A DNA stretch of 47,323 nt from Alphaproteobacteria bacterium (GTDB lineage Bacteria; Pseudomonadota; Alphaproteobacteria; SHVZ01), in assembly GCA_016869375.1 (NCBI GenBank), contig VGEH01000014.1:1-47323 (forward strand), read 5' to 3'. Below are positions 38,991 to 47,323 of the stretch, piece by piece. The translations under genes and the position numbers were made by a program. Below the pieces are notes generated by a model. That model worked only from the letters and a program-made list of their open reading frames with translations, made no database searches and was not told the origin of the DNA. How positions within the stretch are numbered: position 1 is the stretch's first letter; every line of letters starts with the position of its first letter.

Positions 38991-40454
38991 ATGCACATCC
39001 GCGAGGCACTCACCTTTGACGACGTTCTTCTTGTGCCTGCGGAGAGCTCGGTCCTCCCCGGTCAGGTCGACACCCGCACCAGGCTGACCCGCGGCGTCGA
39101 GCTCGGCATCCCGCTGATCTCCGCTGCGATGGATACCGTGACCGAGAGCCGGCTCGCCATCGCCATGGCCCAGCTCGGCGGCCTCGGCGTGATCCACAAG
39201 AACCTGACGCCCGAGCGGCAGGCCCAGGAAGTCCGGGCCGTGAAGAAGTTCGAGTCCGGCATGGTGGTGAACCCCGTCACCATCCACCCCGACCAGAGCC
39301 TCGCGACCGCGCTGCAGATCATGCAGCAGCACAAGATCTCCGGCATCCCCGTGGTCGAGGGCAAGACCAAGAAGCTGGTCGGCATCCTGACCAACCGCGA
39401 CGTCCGCTTCGCCACCGACACCAACCAGCCGGTGCACGAGCTGATGACCAAGGAGCGGCTGGTCACGGTCAAGGAAGGCGTCGACCGCGCCCAGGCGCAG
39501 CAGCTGCTCCACAAGCACCGGATCGAGAAGCTGCTGGTGGTCGACGACGAGTTCCGCTGCGTCGGCCTGATCACCGTCAAGGACATGGAGAAGGCGGCGC
39601 TGCATCCGAACGCGACCAAGGACGAGCAGGGGCGGCTGCGCGTCGCCGCGGCGACCGGCGTCGGCGCCGATGGGCTCGCGCGTGCGGACGCGCTGCTCGA
39701 TGCCGAATGCGACATCATCGTCGTCGACACCGCTCATGGTCACTCCTCCGGCGTCATCGGCTCGGTCAGGAACCTGAGGAAGCTCGCCAACTCGGCGCAG
39801 ATCGTCGCCGGCAACATCGCGACCGCCGATGCGGCCAAGGCGCTGATCGATGCCGGTGCGGACGCGATCAAGGTCGGCATCGGCCCGGGCTCGATCTGCA
39901 CCACGCGCATCGTTGCCGGCGTCGGCGTGCCGCAGCTGACCGCGCTGTTCGACACGGTCGAGGTCTGCCGCAGGAACAACGTGCCCTGCATCTCCGACGG
40001 CGGCATCAAGCAGTCGGGCGACCTCGCCAAGGCGATCGCCGCCGGCGCCGACTGCGCCATGGTCGGCGGCATGCTCGCCGGCACCGACGAGGCGCCGGGC
40101 GAGGTCTATCTCTACCAGGGCCGCTCCTATAAATCGTATCGCGGCATGGGCTCCGTCGGCGCCATGGCGCGCGGCTCGGCCGATCGCTACTTCCAGCAGG
40201 AAGTGCAGGACTCACTCAAGCTGGTGCCGGAAGGCGTCGAGGGCCAGGTGCCTTACAAAGGCCCGGTCGGCGCCGTCGTGCACCAGGTGATCGGCGGCCT
40301 CAAGGCGGCGATGGGCTATACCGGCAAGCGCACCATCGGCGAGATGCAGGGCGGCTGCGAGTTCGTGAAGATCACCGGCTCCGGCCTGCGCGAGAGCCAT
40401 GTGCACGACATCTCCATCGTGAGAGAAGCGCCGAACTACCGGCGCGACCTGTAA
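38991..40454 (+). CDS. guaB: Inosine-5'-monophosphate dehydrogenase
   Basis: A 487-residue IMPDH catalysing the NAD-dependent oxidation of IMP to XMP, the first committed step of GMP synthesis. (beta/alpha)8 barrel interrupted at ~90-200 by a tandem CBS (Bateman) domain. Catalytic loop GPGSICTTR with Cys303; IMP-binding DGGIKQSGD; flap [20 protein letters not shown] lies 7-13 bases before the ATG. With guaA downstream this window holds the full IMP-to-GMP branch in one direction. Confidence 0.96.
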   Translation: MHIREALTFDDVLLVPAESSVLPGQVDTRTRLTRGVELGIPLISAAMDTVTESRLAIAMAQLGGLGVIHKNLTPERQAQEVRAVKKFESGMVVNPVTIHPDQSLATALQIMQQHKISGIPVVEGKTKKLVGILTNRDVRFATDTNQPVHELMTKERLVTVKEGVDRAQAQQLLHKHRIEKLLVVDDEFRCVGLITVKDMEKAALHPNATKDEQGRLRVAAATGVGADGLARADALLDAECDIIVVDTAHGHSSGVIGSVRNLRKLANSAQIVAGNIATADAAKALIDAGADAIKVGIGPGSICTTRIVAGVGVPQLTALFDTVEVCRRNNVPCISDGGIKQSGDLAKAIAAGADCAMVGGMLAGTDEAPGEVYLYQGRSYKSYRGMGSVGAMARGSADRYFQQEVQDSLKLVPEGVEGQVPYKGPVGAVVHQVIGGLKAAMGYTGKRTIGEMQGGCEFVKITGSGLRESHVHDISIVREAPNYRRDL

Positions 40455-40464
40455 GAGGAGCGAT

Positions 40465-41763
40465 ATGACGCCGTCGGCCCGCCTCGCGGCTGCGATCGAG
40501 GCGCTCGGAGCCATTGCTGCCGAGGCCGCGCCGCCGGCCGATCGCGTGCTCGACCGCTACTTCCGCGACCGCCGCTATATCGGCTCCAAGGACCGGGCGG
40601 CGATCGCCGAGCGCGTCTTCGGCGTGCTGCGCCGCCGCGCCCGGCTCGACTGGCATCTGCGCGAGTCCGGATATCGCGACGTGCTCGATGCGCGCCGCCG
40701 CGTGCTCGCCGACGTCATCGTCGCCGATGGCCGCTCGATGGACGCGATCGACCAGCTCTTCTCCGCCGGGCCGCACGCGACCGGCAAGCTCTCGGAGCGC
40801 GAGCGCTTCCTCGCCGAGCAGCTCGCCGGCCGGACGCTGGACGCGCCCGAGGCGCCGCCGGAAGCGCCGTACTGGCTCGCCGAGAAGCTGCGCGCGCTCT
40901 ACGGCGAGCGCTTCGCCGAGGAGATGTCGGCGCTCAACCGAACCGCGCCGTTCGATCTCCGCGTCAATCTGCTCAAGGGCACGCGCGAGGACGCGCTGGC
41001 CGCGTTGAAATCCGAAGGCATCGAGGCGGAGCCGACCCATCTCTCGCCCTTGGGCATGCGCCTTCCGGCGCGAAAGCCGATCGAGCACTGGACTGCCTTC
41101 CGTTCCGGCCTCGTCGAGGTGCAGGACGAGGGCTCGCAGATCGTGGCGCTGCTGGTCGATGCGAAGCCCGGCATGAAAGTCGTCGACTACTGCGCCGGCG
41201 CCGGCGGCAAGACCCTGGCGCTCGCCGCAGCGATGAACAACGAAGGCCGCCTCGTCGCCTGCGACACCTCTGAGGGCCGCCTCGACCGCTCGCGAGTCAG
41301 GCTGCGTCGCGCCGGCGTGCACAATGTCGAGACGCATCTGCTCGCGCCCGGCGACAAATGGGCCAAGCGCCAGGCCGGCGGCTTCGACCGCGTGCTGGTC
41401 GATGCGCCCTGCAGCGGCTCCGGCACCTGGCGGCGCAACCCCGATGCGCGCTGGCGCTACACGCCCGACGATCTCGACGCGCTGATCCAGGATCAGAAGC
41501 AGATCCTCGACCGCGCCTCGAAGCTGGTGAAGCCGGGCGGCCGGCTGATCTACGCCACCTGTGCGCTCCTGAAAGAGGAGAACGAGGATCAGGTCGCGGG
41601 TTTCCTGGAACGCAATCCGGGGTTCGTGCAGATGCCGGTCGCGGATCTGTGGAGGGAGACCGTCGGCGGCGACGCGCCGACGAGCGACCCCGCGCTGCGC
41701 CTGTCGCCGGCGGCGCATGGCACGGATGGGTTCTTCGTCGCGGTGCTGGAGAAGCGGTCGTGA
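40465..41763 (+). CDS. RsmB/NOP-family RNA m5C methyltransferase
   Basis: A 432-residue protein. N-terminal NusB-like helical domain (~1-130, RYIGSKDRAAIAERVFGVLRRR), then a SAM-dependent m5C methyltransferase: VVDYCAGAGGKTLALAA (motif I), VLVDAPCSGSGTWRR (release Cys in PCS), and IYATCALLKEEN (catalytic TC). This is the architecture of RsmB, which methylates C967 of 16S rRNA, though other NOP-family targets are possible. It lies 10 bases after guaB, and its stop overlaps the next start (GTGA). Confidence 0.9.
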   Translation: MTPSARLAAAIEALGAIAAEAAPPADRVLDRYFRDRRYIGSKDRAAIAERVFGVLRRRARLDWHLRESGYRDVLDARRRVLADVIVADGRSMDAIDQLFSAGPHATGKLSERERFLAEQLAGRTLDAPEAPPEAPYWLAEKLRALYGERFAEEMSALNRTAPFDLRVNLLKGTREDALAALKSEGIEAEPTHLSPLGMRLPARKPIEHWTAFRSGLVEVQDEGSQIVALLVDAKPGMKVVDYCAGAGGKTLALAAAMNNEGRLVACDTSEGRLDRSRVRLRRAGVHNVETHLLAPGDKWAKRQAGGFDRVLVDAPCSGSGTWRRNPDARWRYTPDDLDALIQDQKQILDRASKLVKPGGRLIYATCALLKEENEDQVAGFLERNPGFVQMPVADLWRETVGGDAPTSDPALRLSPAAHGTDGFFVAVLEKRS

Positions 41764-42308
41764 CCGTCACGCTCCGCGACGCGACGATCGAGGATGCGCC
41801 GGGCATCGCGGCCGTGCATGTCGAGGGCTGGCAGACCACCTATCGCGGGCTCCTGCCGGATTCCTATCTCGACAGCCTGACGGTGCCGGCGCGGGCCGAG
41901 TTCTGGACGCGGCCGCTGACGACGCGGCCGACCGGCTGGCACATGCTGGTGGCCGAGAAGGACGACGCGATCGTGGGCTTCGCCTGCGGCTCGGCCGAGT
42001 GGGGCGAGCCGCGCCCCGGCTGCGACGGGCATGTGAACGCGATCTATGTGCTCTCCGAGCTGCGCGGCCGGGGCATCGGCACGCAGCTCCTGGCGGCGCT
42101 GTTCCGCAAGCTCGCCGAGGACGGGCGCAGCTCGATCTCGCTCTGGGTGCTGGAAGGCAATGCGGCGAGCGAGGCCTTCTACAAGGCGCGCGGCGCCGAG
42201 GAGCTGATGCGCGCCGAGAAGCCGGGGCCGGAGAAGCCGGTGCCGGAAATCGCGCTCGGCTGGAGCAAGCCCGCCATCGAGCGCGTGATCGCGATGAGAG
42301 CGGCATGA
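41760..42308 (+). CDS. GNAT-family N-acetyltransferase
   Basis: A 182-residue single GNAT domain: beta-strand/helix opening VTLRDATIEDAPGIAAVHVE, then GWQTTYRGLLPD, and the acetyl-CoA pyrophosphate loop ELRGRGIGTQLL (R/Q-x-x-G-x-G/A). GTG start overlaps the methyltransferase stop; its own stop overlaps the following double-GNAT gene. Sequence resemblance to the next gene's domains suggests tandem duplication. Substrate unknown. Confidence 0.88.
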   Translation: MTVTLRDATIEDAPGIAAVHVEGWQTTYRGLLPDSYLDSLTVPARAEFWTRPLTTRPTGWHMLVAEKDDAIVGFACGSAEWGEPRPGCDGHVNAIYVLSELRGRGIGTQLLAALFRKLAEDGRSSISLWVLEGNAASEAFYKARGAEELMRAEKPGPEKPVPEIALGWSKPAIERVIAMRAA

Positions 42309-43399
42309 CCGAGGGCGCCGGCATCGAATACAAGGTGCGCGCCGGTGCGCCGGAGGACGCGCATGGCGCCGCCAAGGTGCAGCTCGAAGGCTGGCGCTCG
42401 GCCTATCGCGAGATCTTCCCGGTCGAGGTGCTGGCCGGCGCCGACGAGATCGCCGCCACGGCCAAATGGTCGAAGCGCCTCGCGCCCGGCGATGGCCGCT
42501 TCGCCCATGTCGCGATGGTCGGCGCCGAGGTCATCGGCGTCATCGCCGGCGGCCCGCCGCGCGACGTCTCGACACCGGGCGATGCCGAGGTCTATTCGCT
42601 CTACGTGCTCTCCTGGTGGCGCGGCCGCGGCGTCGGCGAGGCCTTGATGAGCGCGGCGTTCACCGAGCTCGCGGCGCAGGGACGCAGGCGCGTCTCGCTC
42701 TGGGCGCTCTCGCAGGCCGACGGCGCGCAGAGCTTCTACCGCCGCCTCGACGGCATCGAGGCAGCCAAGGCCGATCGCCCGGCGCTGGCCGGTCTCCTGC
42801 GCTCCTCGACGCTCTACAAATGGGACGATGCCGGCGCGGCCGCCGAGGCGTGGCGCGTGCGCCGGCTCGCGGTCGAGATCCGCCATGCCGAGTTCGAGGA
42901 CGCCGCCGGCATCGCGCGCGTGCAGATCGACACCTGGCGCGTCGCCTATCGCCGCATCATGCCGCCGCGCCTGCTGGAGGAGATGAGCGATATCCGCATC
43001 GCCGCCTTCTGGGCGCAGGTGATCGCCGACGCCCAGGGCAAGAGCTTCTGCTTCGTCGCCGCGGTCGGCGAGCGCGTCGTCGGCTTCGCCTCCGGCGGCC
43101 CGCGCCAGCACTCGACCGATCTCACGCGCGGCGAGGTCTATGCGCTCTATGTGCTGCCGGGCTTCCAGGGCCGCGGCGTCGGACGGCGCCTGGTCTGGGA
43201 CTCCTTCGACCGCATGCTCGAGCTCGGCATGAACGAGGGGCGCATCTGGACGCTTCGCGAGAATGCCGCCGCGCGCGGCTTCTACCAGGCGATCGGCGGC
43301 GCCCAGACGGAGAACGGCTACAACGACATCGGCGGGATCAGATATCCGGAAGTCGCCTATGACTGGCCGGATCTCCGCAAATGGAAGGAGACTCGATGA
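42305..43399 (+). CDS. Tandem double-GNAT acetyltransferase
   Basis: A 364-residue protein with two complete GNAT domains. Domain 1 (~8-175) has [17 protein letters not shown] and CoA loop [12 protein letters not shown]; domain 2 (~195-355) has [18 protein letters not shown] and CoA loop [12 protein letters not shown]. All three consecutive GNAT domains (with the upstream gene) share the V-x-x-x-x-W-x-x-x-Y-R signature. ATG at 42305 overlaps the previous stop, and the guaA start (43396) overlaps its TGA, so it is embedded in the purine/rRNA-modification gene run. Substrate unknown. Confidence 0.88.
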   Translation: MTEGAGIEYKVRAGAPEDAHGAAKVQLEGWRSAYREIFPVEVLAGADEIAATAKWSKRLAPGDGRFAHVAMVGAEVIGVIAGGPPRDVSTPGDAEVYSLYVLSWWRGRGVGEALMSAAFTELAAQGRRRVSLWALSQADGAQSFYRRLDGIEAAKADRPALAGLLRSSTLYKWDDAGAAAEAWRVRRLAVEIRHAEFEDAAGIARVQIDTWRVAYRRIMPPRLLEEMSDIRIAAFWAQVIADAQGKSFCFVAAVGERVVGFASGGPRQHSTDLTRGEVYALYVLPGFQGRGVGRRLVWDSFDRMLELGMNEGRIWTLRENAAARGFYQAIGGAQTENGYNDIGGIRYPEVAYDWPDLRKWKETR

Positions 43400-44943
43400 C
43401 CGATCGCGTGCTGATCCTCGATTTCGGCTCGCAGTTCACTCAGCTCATCGCGCGCCGCGTGCGCGAGAGCGGCGTCTATTGCGAGATCATGCCGTTCAAC
43501 ACCGATGCGAAGCGCCAGCAGGAGTTCGGCGCCAAGGCGATCATCCTCTCCGGCGGCCCCGCTTCGCTGACCGAGCAGACCACGCCGCGCGCACCCAACT
43601 GGGTGTTCGAGGCGGGGAAGCCGCTGCTCGGCATCTGCTATGGCGAGCAGGCGATGGCGGCCCAGCTCGGCGGCGGCGTCGAGGCCGGGCACAACCGCGA
43701 ATTCGGCCGCGCCGAGATCGAGGTGAAGGAAGCCTCGCCCTTCTTCGACGGCGTGTGGGAGAAGGGGAAGCGCTACCCGATCTGGATGAACCACGGCGAC
43801 AAGGTCACGGCGATCCCGCCGGGCTTCAAGGCGATCGGCACATCCGAAGGCTCGCCCTTCGCCGCGATCGCGGACGAGAAACGGAAATTCTACGGCGTGC
43901 AGTTCCATCCCGAGGTCGTGCACACGCCCGACGGCGCCAAGCTCTTACGCAACTTCGTGCGCAACATCGGCGGCTGCTCCGGCGACTGGTCGATGGCGGC
44001 GTTCCGGCAGGAGTCGATCAGGAAGGTCCGCGCCCAGGTCGGCAAGGGCCGCGTCATCTGCGGTCTCTCCGGCGGCGTCGACTCCTCGGTCGTGGCAGTG
44101 CTCCTCCATGAAGCCATCGGCGACCAGCTCACCTGCGTCTTCGTCGATCACGGCCTGATGCGGCTCGGCGAGGGCGAGGAGGTGGTGAAGCTCTTCCGCG
44201 GCCACTACAACATCCCGCTCGTGCACAAGGACGCCTCCGACCTGTTCCTGAAGCAGCTGGAAGGCGTCACCGATCCCGAGACCAAGCGCAAGACCATCGG
44301 CCGGCTCTTCATCGAGGTGTTCGAGGAGGAGGCGAAGAAGATCGGCGATGCCGATTTCCTGGCGCAGGGCACGCTCTACCCCGATGTGATCGAGAGCGTC
44401 AGCTTCACCGGCGGCCCCAGCGTCACGATCAAGAGCCACCACAATGTCGGCGGGCTCCCTGAGCGCATGAAGATGAAGCTGGTCGAGCCCCTGCGCGAGC
44501 TGTTCAAGGACGAGGTGCGCGCGCTCGGCCGCGAGCTGGGCTTGCCCGAGAGTCTCGTCGGCCGCCACCCCTTCCCCGGCCCCGGCCTCGCCATCCGCAT
44601 GCCCGGCGCCGTCGAGAAGGGGAAGCTGGACCTGCTGCGCAAGGCGGATGCGATCTATCTCGACGAGATTCGCAAGGCCGGCCTCTACGACAAGATCTGG
44701 CAGGCCTTCGCCGTGCTGCTGCCGGTCAAGACCGTCGGCGTCATGGGCGACGCGCGCAGCTACGACCACGTGCTCGCCTTGCGCGCGGTGACATCCACCG
44801 ACGGCATGACCGCGGACAGCTATCCCTTCGAGCACGCCTTCCTCAGCCGCTGCGCCACCCGCATCATCAACGAATGCCGCGGCATCAACCGAGTCACCTA
44901 CGACGTGACCTCGAAGCCGCCCGGCACGATCGAGTGGGAATGA
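43396..44943 (+). CDS. guaA: GMP synthase (glutamine-hydrolysing)
   Basis: A 515-residue GMP synthetase. Class I glutamine amidotransferase domain (1-~190) with Cys81 in LGICYGEQ and the His/Glu in QFHPEV; ATP-pyrophosphatase domain with P-loop GLSGGVDSS (~218-226); C-terminal dimerisation domain ending [11 protein letters not shown]. Converts XMP to GMP. The ATG at 43396 has GGAAGGAG 6 bases upstream and overlaps the GNAT stop; an in-frame ATG 15 bases earlier is less likely because that ribosome binding site lies inside it. Confidence 0.96.
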   Translation: MTDRVLILDFGSQFTQLIARRVRESGVYCEIMPFNTDAKRQQEFGAKAIILSGGPASLTEQTTPRAPNWVFEAGKPLLGICYGEQAMAAQLGGGVEAGHNREFGRAEIEVKEASPFFDGVWEKGKRYPIWMNHGDKVTAIPPGFKAIGTSEGSPFAAIADEKRKFYGVQFHPEVVHTPDGAKLLRNFVRNIGGCSGDWSMAAFRQESIRKVRAQVGKGRVICGLSGGVDSSVVAVLLHEAIGDQLTCVFVDHGLMRLGEGEEVVKLFRGHYNIPLVHKDASDLFLKQLEGVTDPETKRKTIGRLFIEVFEEEAKKIGDADFLAQGTLYPDVIESVSFTGGPSVTIKSHHNVGGLPERMKMKLVEPLRELFKDEVRALGRELGLPESLVGRHPFPGPGLAIRMPGAVEKGKLDLLRKADAIYLDEIRKAGLYDKIWQAFAVLLPVKTVGVMGDARSYDHVLALRAVTSTDGMTADSYPFEHAFLSRCATRIINECRGINRVTYDVTSKPPGTIEWE

Positions 44944-44971
44944 GTTTATAGCTCCTCTCTCGCCCGCCTTC

Positions 44972-45082
44972 TCGTGCCCCCTCTCCCTGCGCAGCAGGGG
45001 GAGGGCTGGGGAGGGGGCCTCTTGCGACGCACGACGCCCCCTCCCTAACCCTCCCCCTGCTGCGCAGGGAGAGGGGACACGA
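44972..45082. repeat. 111-bp near-perfect palindrome between guaA and ABC-F gene
   Basis: Arms 44972-45019 and 45035-45082 are ~48-base inverted repeats with about four mismatches and a 15-base loop; the outer part reads TCGTGCCCCCTCTCCCTGCG on one side and its near-complement on the other. As RNA it would form a very stable hairpin. It begins 29 bases after the guaA stop and ends 14 bases before the ABC-F ATG, so the ribosome binding region of the latter is inside the right arm. The composition resembles the element at 29371-29467. Confidence 0.85.
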
Positions 45083-45096
45083 AGTTGCAGCCCCCC

Positions 45097-46725
45097 ATGA
45101 TCCGCCTCGATAACATCTCCAAGCAGCACGGCCATCAGATCCTGTTCATCGACGCATCGATGGGACTCCAGAAGGGCGAGAAGGTGGGGCTCGTCGGGCC
45201 AAATGGCGCCGGCAAGTCGACGCTCTTCCGCATGATCGCCGGCGAGGACCGGCCTGATGACGGGCAGGTGTCGATCGATACCGGCATGACCGTGGGATAT
45301 TTCAGCCAGGATGTCGGCGAGATGTCGGGCCAGAGCGCCGTCGCGGCCGTCATGGACGGCGTCGGGCCGGTGAGCGCGCTCATCGCCGAGATGGCTGTTC
45401 TCGAGGCCGCGATGAATGATCCCAGCCAAGCCGGCGACATGGACGACATCGTCGAGCGTTATGGCGAGGTGCAGACGCGGTTCCAGGAGCTGGACGGCTA
45501 TGCGCTGGAGGCGCGTGCGCGCGAGGTGCTGGCGGGGTTGAGCTTCAGCCAGGAGCGCATGGACGGCGATGTCGGCCTCCTCTCCGGCGGCTGGAAGATG
45601 CGCGTCGCACTCGCCCGCATCCTGCTGATGCGCCCCGACGGCATGCTGCTGGACGAGCCCAGCAACCATCTCGACCTCGAAAGCCTGATCTGGCTGGAGG
45701 CCTTCCTCAAGGATTACGACGGCGCCCTCTTGATGACCTCGCATGACCGCGAGTTCATGAACCGCATCGTCGGCAAGATCGTCGAGATCGACGGCGGCTC
45801 GCTCACGACCTATTCGGGCAATTACGATTTCTACGACCAGCAGCGCGCGCTGAACGAGAAGCACCGCCAGGCGCAGTTCGAGCGCCAGCAGGCGATGCTG
45901 GCGAAGGAGATCAAGTTCATCGAGCGCTTCAAGGCGCGGGCATCGCATGCCGCCCAGGTGCAGAGCCGCGTGAAGAAGCTCGACAAGATCGAGAAGGTGG
46001 AGCCGCCGCGGCGCCGCCAGTCTGTGCAGTTCGAGTTCCGCAGCCCGCCGCGCTCGGGCGACGACGTGGCGAGCTTCAAGGGCGTGCACAAGGGCTACAA
46101 CGGCCACGCGATCTATGCGGGATTCGACCTGCAGATCCGCCGCAAGGAGCGCTGGTGCGTGCTCGGCGCCAATGGCGCGGGGAAATCGACGCTGCTGAAG
46201 CTCGCGGCCGGCGAGATCGCGCCCGACCAGGGCACCGTCTCCCTCGGCGCCGCCGTGAAGCTCGGCTATTTCGCCCAGCACTCCATGGACCTGCTCGACG
46301 GCGACGACACGGTTTTCGAATCCCTCGACAAGTCCTTCCCGCTGGCGGGCACGGGCACGCTGTGCACGCTCGCCGGCTGCTTCGGCTTCTCCGGCGACGA
46401 TATCGAGAAGACCTGCCGCGTGCTCTCCGGCGGCGAGAAGGCGCGCCTGGTCATGGCCAGGATGCTGTTCGACCCGCCGAACCTCCTGGTCCTCGACGAG
46501 CCGACGAACCACCTCGACATGGCGACGAAGGAGATGCTGGTCGCCGCCCTGGCCGAGTTCGAAGGCACCATGCTCTTCGTCTCCCACGACCGCCACTTCC
46601 TGAGCGCGCTTTCCAACCGCGTGCTCGAGCTGACGCCCGACGGCGTGCACCAGTACGGCGGCGGCTACACCGACTACGTGGCAAGGACGGGCCAGGAGGC
46701 GCCGGGGCTGCATCCGGGCGGTTGA
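45097..46725 (+). CDS. ABC-F family ATPase (Uup/EttA-like)
   Basis: A 542-residue soluble protein with two ABC cassettes and no membrane domain. Cassette 1: Walker A GPNGAGKST (~33-41), signature LLSGGWKMR, Walker B MLLDEPSNHLD. A charged linker (~235-300: NEKHRQAQFERQQAMLAKEI...ARASHAAQVQSRVKKLDK) is the P-site tRNA-interaction motif region. Cassette 2: GANGAGKST, LSGGEKAR, LLVLDEPTNHLD. ABC-F proteins act on the ribosome as translation factors or antibiotic protectors. ATG 45097 is chosen for MIRLDNISK; a TTG 12 bases upstream is also possible, and the upstream GAGAGGGG belongs to the palindrome. Confidence 0.9.
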   Translation: MIRLDNISKQHGHQILFIDASMGLQKGEKVGLVGPNGAGKSTLFRMIAGEDRPDDGQVSIDTGMTVGYFSQDVGEMSGQSAVAAVMDGVGPVSALIAEMAVLEAAMNDPSQAGDMDDIVERYGEVQTRFQELDGYALEARAREVLAGLSFSQERMDGDVGLLSGGWKMRVALARILLMRPDGMLLDEPSNHLDLESLIWLEAFLKDYDGALLMTSHDREFMNRIVGKIVEIDGGSLTTYSGNYDFYDQQRALNEKHRQAQFERQQAMLAKEIKFIERFKARASHAAQVQSRVKKLDKIEKVEPPRRRQSVQFEFRSPPRSGDDVASFKGVHKGYNGHAIYAGFDLQIRRKERWCVLGANGAGKSTLLKLAAGEIAPDQGTVSLGAAVKLGYFAQHSMDLLDGDDTVFESLDKSFPLAGTGTLCTLAGCFGFSGDDIEKTCRVLSGGEKARLVMARMLFDPPNLLVLDEPTNHLDMATKEMLVAALAEFEGTMLFVSHDRHFLSALSNRVLELTPDGVHQYGGGYTDYVARTGQEAPGLHPGG

Positions 46726-46812
46726 GACTGTGCGGCTGCTCGCATTATCGGCGAAGGCCGCGCATCAACGGCCGGATCTTGAAGCCGTCGGGCACGATCG
46801 ACCGGAGCGTCG

Positions 46813-47216
46813 CTACAAGAGGTCAGCTTGGAAGCTGATCGCCATCAGCGAAACATGCGCTTCCAGCGGTGGCCGCAGTTCGAACGCTCGCGGCTCTCGT
46901 GAAAAGTTCCAGAGCCGGATTAGCCGCCAGTCGGCGCGACGGGCTTCGGCTGCCGCCAATTCGTTGCGTGTAATATAGAAGGGCGTGCGCTCCCAGCCGT
47001 TTGTTGTCTTCACTTCGATCAACCGATCGTTGCCGTTCGTATCGAAGCTCCGGATGTCATAGCCGGCGCCGTCGCCATCGAGATGCGACACCCAGCGGAT
47101 GCGTTTGGCAAGGTCCGCTCGTCCGACAGCCATTAGGCTGTCCCGCTCGTGCTCCAGCACGCGCTCTTCCCCGGCACGACCGAGCGCACGATTGCGAGCG
47201 TCGCGCTCGGGCACGC
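46813..47216 (-). pseudogene. DUF3883 domain fragment, truncated by IS630-type element
   Basis: Minus-strand reading from the IS boundary gives ERDARNRALGRAGEERVLEH, GAGYDIRSFDTNGNDRLIEVKTTN and PFYITRNEL, ending at 46813. This is the DUF3883 domain, a PD-(D/E)xK-like nuclease fold (Asp in GYDI, E-x-K in IEVKT) usually found at the C-terminus of larger restriction or helicase-linked proteins. The upstream part is replaced by insertion-sequence DNA from 47219; codons upstream of that in this frame are IS sequence. The lower GC content fits defence-type accessory DNA. Nothing convincing is seen in 46726-46812. Confidence 0.7.
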
Positions 47217-47218
47217 TA

Positions 47219-47323
47219 GAGCATTTTGCGATCAAGATGATAGATATCCGGTGTGTCGGAAGTAGTTCTGGCATTCGCTGGGATGGAATTGATCGAGGAT
47301 GTGGCCGATGCGGATCCATAGCG
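47219..47323 (-). mobile_element. IS630-type insertion sequence, one end (partial)
   Basis: Beyond a TA dinucleotide at 47217-47218 (the IS630 family targets TA), the sequence GAGCATTTTGCGATCAAG begins what looks like the element's terminal repeat, followed on the minus strand by the C-terminus of a transposase. The element continues past the window edge. The boundary is inferred from where DUF3883 coding similarity ends. Confidence 0.65.
47232..47323 (-). CDS. IS630-family transposase, C-terminal end (partial)
   Basis: Minus-strand frame from the window edge reads LWIRIGHILDQFHPSECQNY then FRHTGYLSS and TGA at 47234-47232. The W-x-x-IG-x-ILD-x-F-x-P-x-EC-x-NYF-x-x-x-GY ending is the standard C-terminus of IS630/DDE transposases. 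The DDE catalytic residues lie outside the window. Confidence 0.75.
   Translation of the reverse strand, partial: LWIRIGHILDQFHPSECQNYFRHTGYLSS

Noticed and set aside
43945..46713. A 922-codon open frame on the minus strand
   Set aside because: Antisense to guaA and the ABC-F gene and running across the palindrome; no recognisable motifs. A GC-bias shadow.
1..47323. CRISPR arrays, tRNA or rRNA genes
   Set aside because: I found no regularly spaced direct repeats, no cloverleaf with a T-loop GTTCRANNC in a convincing fold, and no rRNA-like segments. Covariance-model searches would be needed to exclude small RNAs.

Overview
The window reads as chromosomal DNA of a GC-rich alphaproteobacterium of the order Hyphomicrobiales (Rhizobiales). 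This is inferred from codon use, from the gene families present, and from the combination of sox genes, Tat-exported molybdenum hydroxylase, PilZ and guaB/guaA neighbourhoods. A Bosea-like genus is a guess I cannot test here. Both window edges are insertion sequences (IS3-family end at the left, IS630-type transposase tail at the right), each lying against a truncated gene.

Region 1 (1-1250): IS3 end, a decapitated GIY-YIG nuclease gene and a DUF429 protein, visibly less GC-rich than the rest. Region 2 (1445-12980): a divergent catabolic locus. Leftward run a class III aminotransferase, a thiamine-diphosphate enzyme, a GntR/FCD regulator and an M81 (MlrC-like) hydrolase, with overlapping starts and stops. 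Rightward run a complete polyamine-type ABC importer, an M24 hydrolase broken by a one-base frameshift, and an SDR; a Rid protein follows on the other strand. Two copies of the palindrome core TGTGATCACA sit between the divergent units and are the likely operators of the GntR protein. The logic is uptake, hydrolysis, transamination, C-C chemistry and reduction of an unidentified nitrogenous substrate.

Region 3 (13021-19419): gene remnants (enoyl-CoA hydratase tail, DHDPS-family tail), PilZ, a DUF2235 hydrolase fused to a LecA-like domain, a small membrane protein plus a frameshifted YihY gene, and an epimerase/fucosyltransferase-like pair. Region 4 (25643-19416, leftward): one seven-gene run encoding a two-subunit isoquinoline-oxidoreductase-type molybdenum hydroxylase, SoxX, SoxY, SoxZ, SoxA and an amidase, with no soxB, soxCD or soxVW. 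I consider this the best candidate for an undescribed system.

Region 5 (25833-31218): a D,D-carboxypeptidase, two tandem mini-lipoproteins and a polar amino-acid ABC importer. Region 6 (31341-35420): msrB, Tat-tldD, tldE and a BtuF-like protein without signal peptide, all start/stop overlapped. A lone proteasome/HslV-type Ntn-hydrolase of lower GC content converges on it (35410-36414). Region 7 (36492-47323): a nagB-type pseudogene, then housekeeping genes: ppx/gppA, rlmE, guaB, an RsmB-type methyltransferase, three GNAT domains, guaA and an ABC-F protein. The right edge holds a DUF3883 fragment cut by the IS630-type element.

Several genes carry frameshifts or nonsense codons. Some, in homopolymer or CG tracts, may be sequence errors; others, especially the nagB-type gene and the short tails, are genuine decay.
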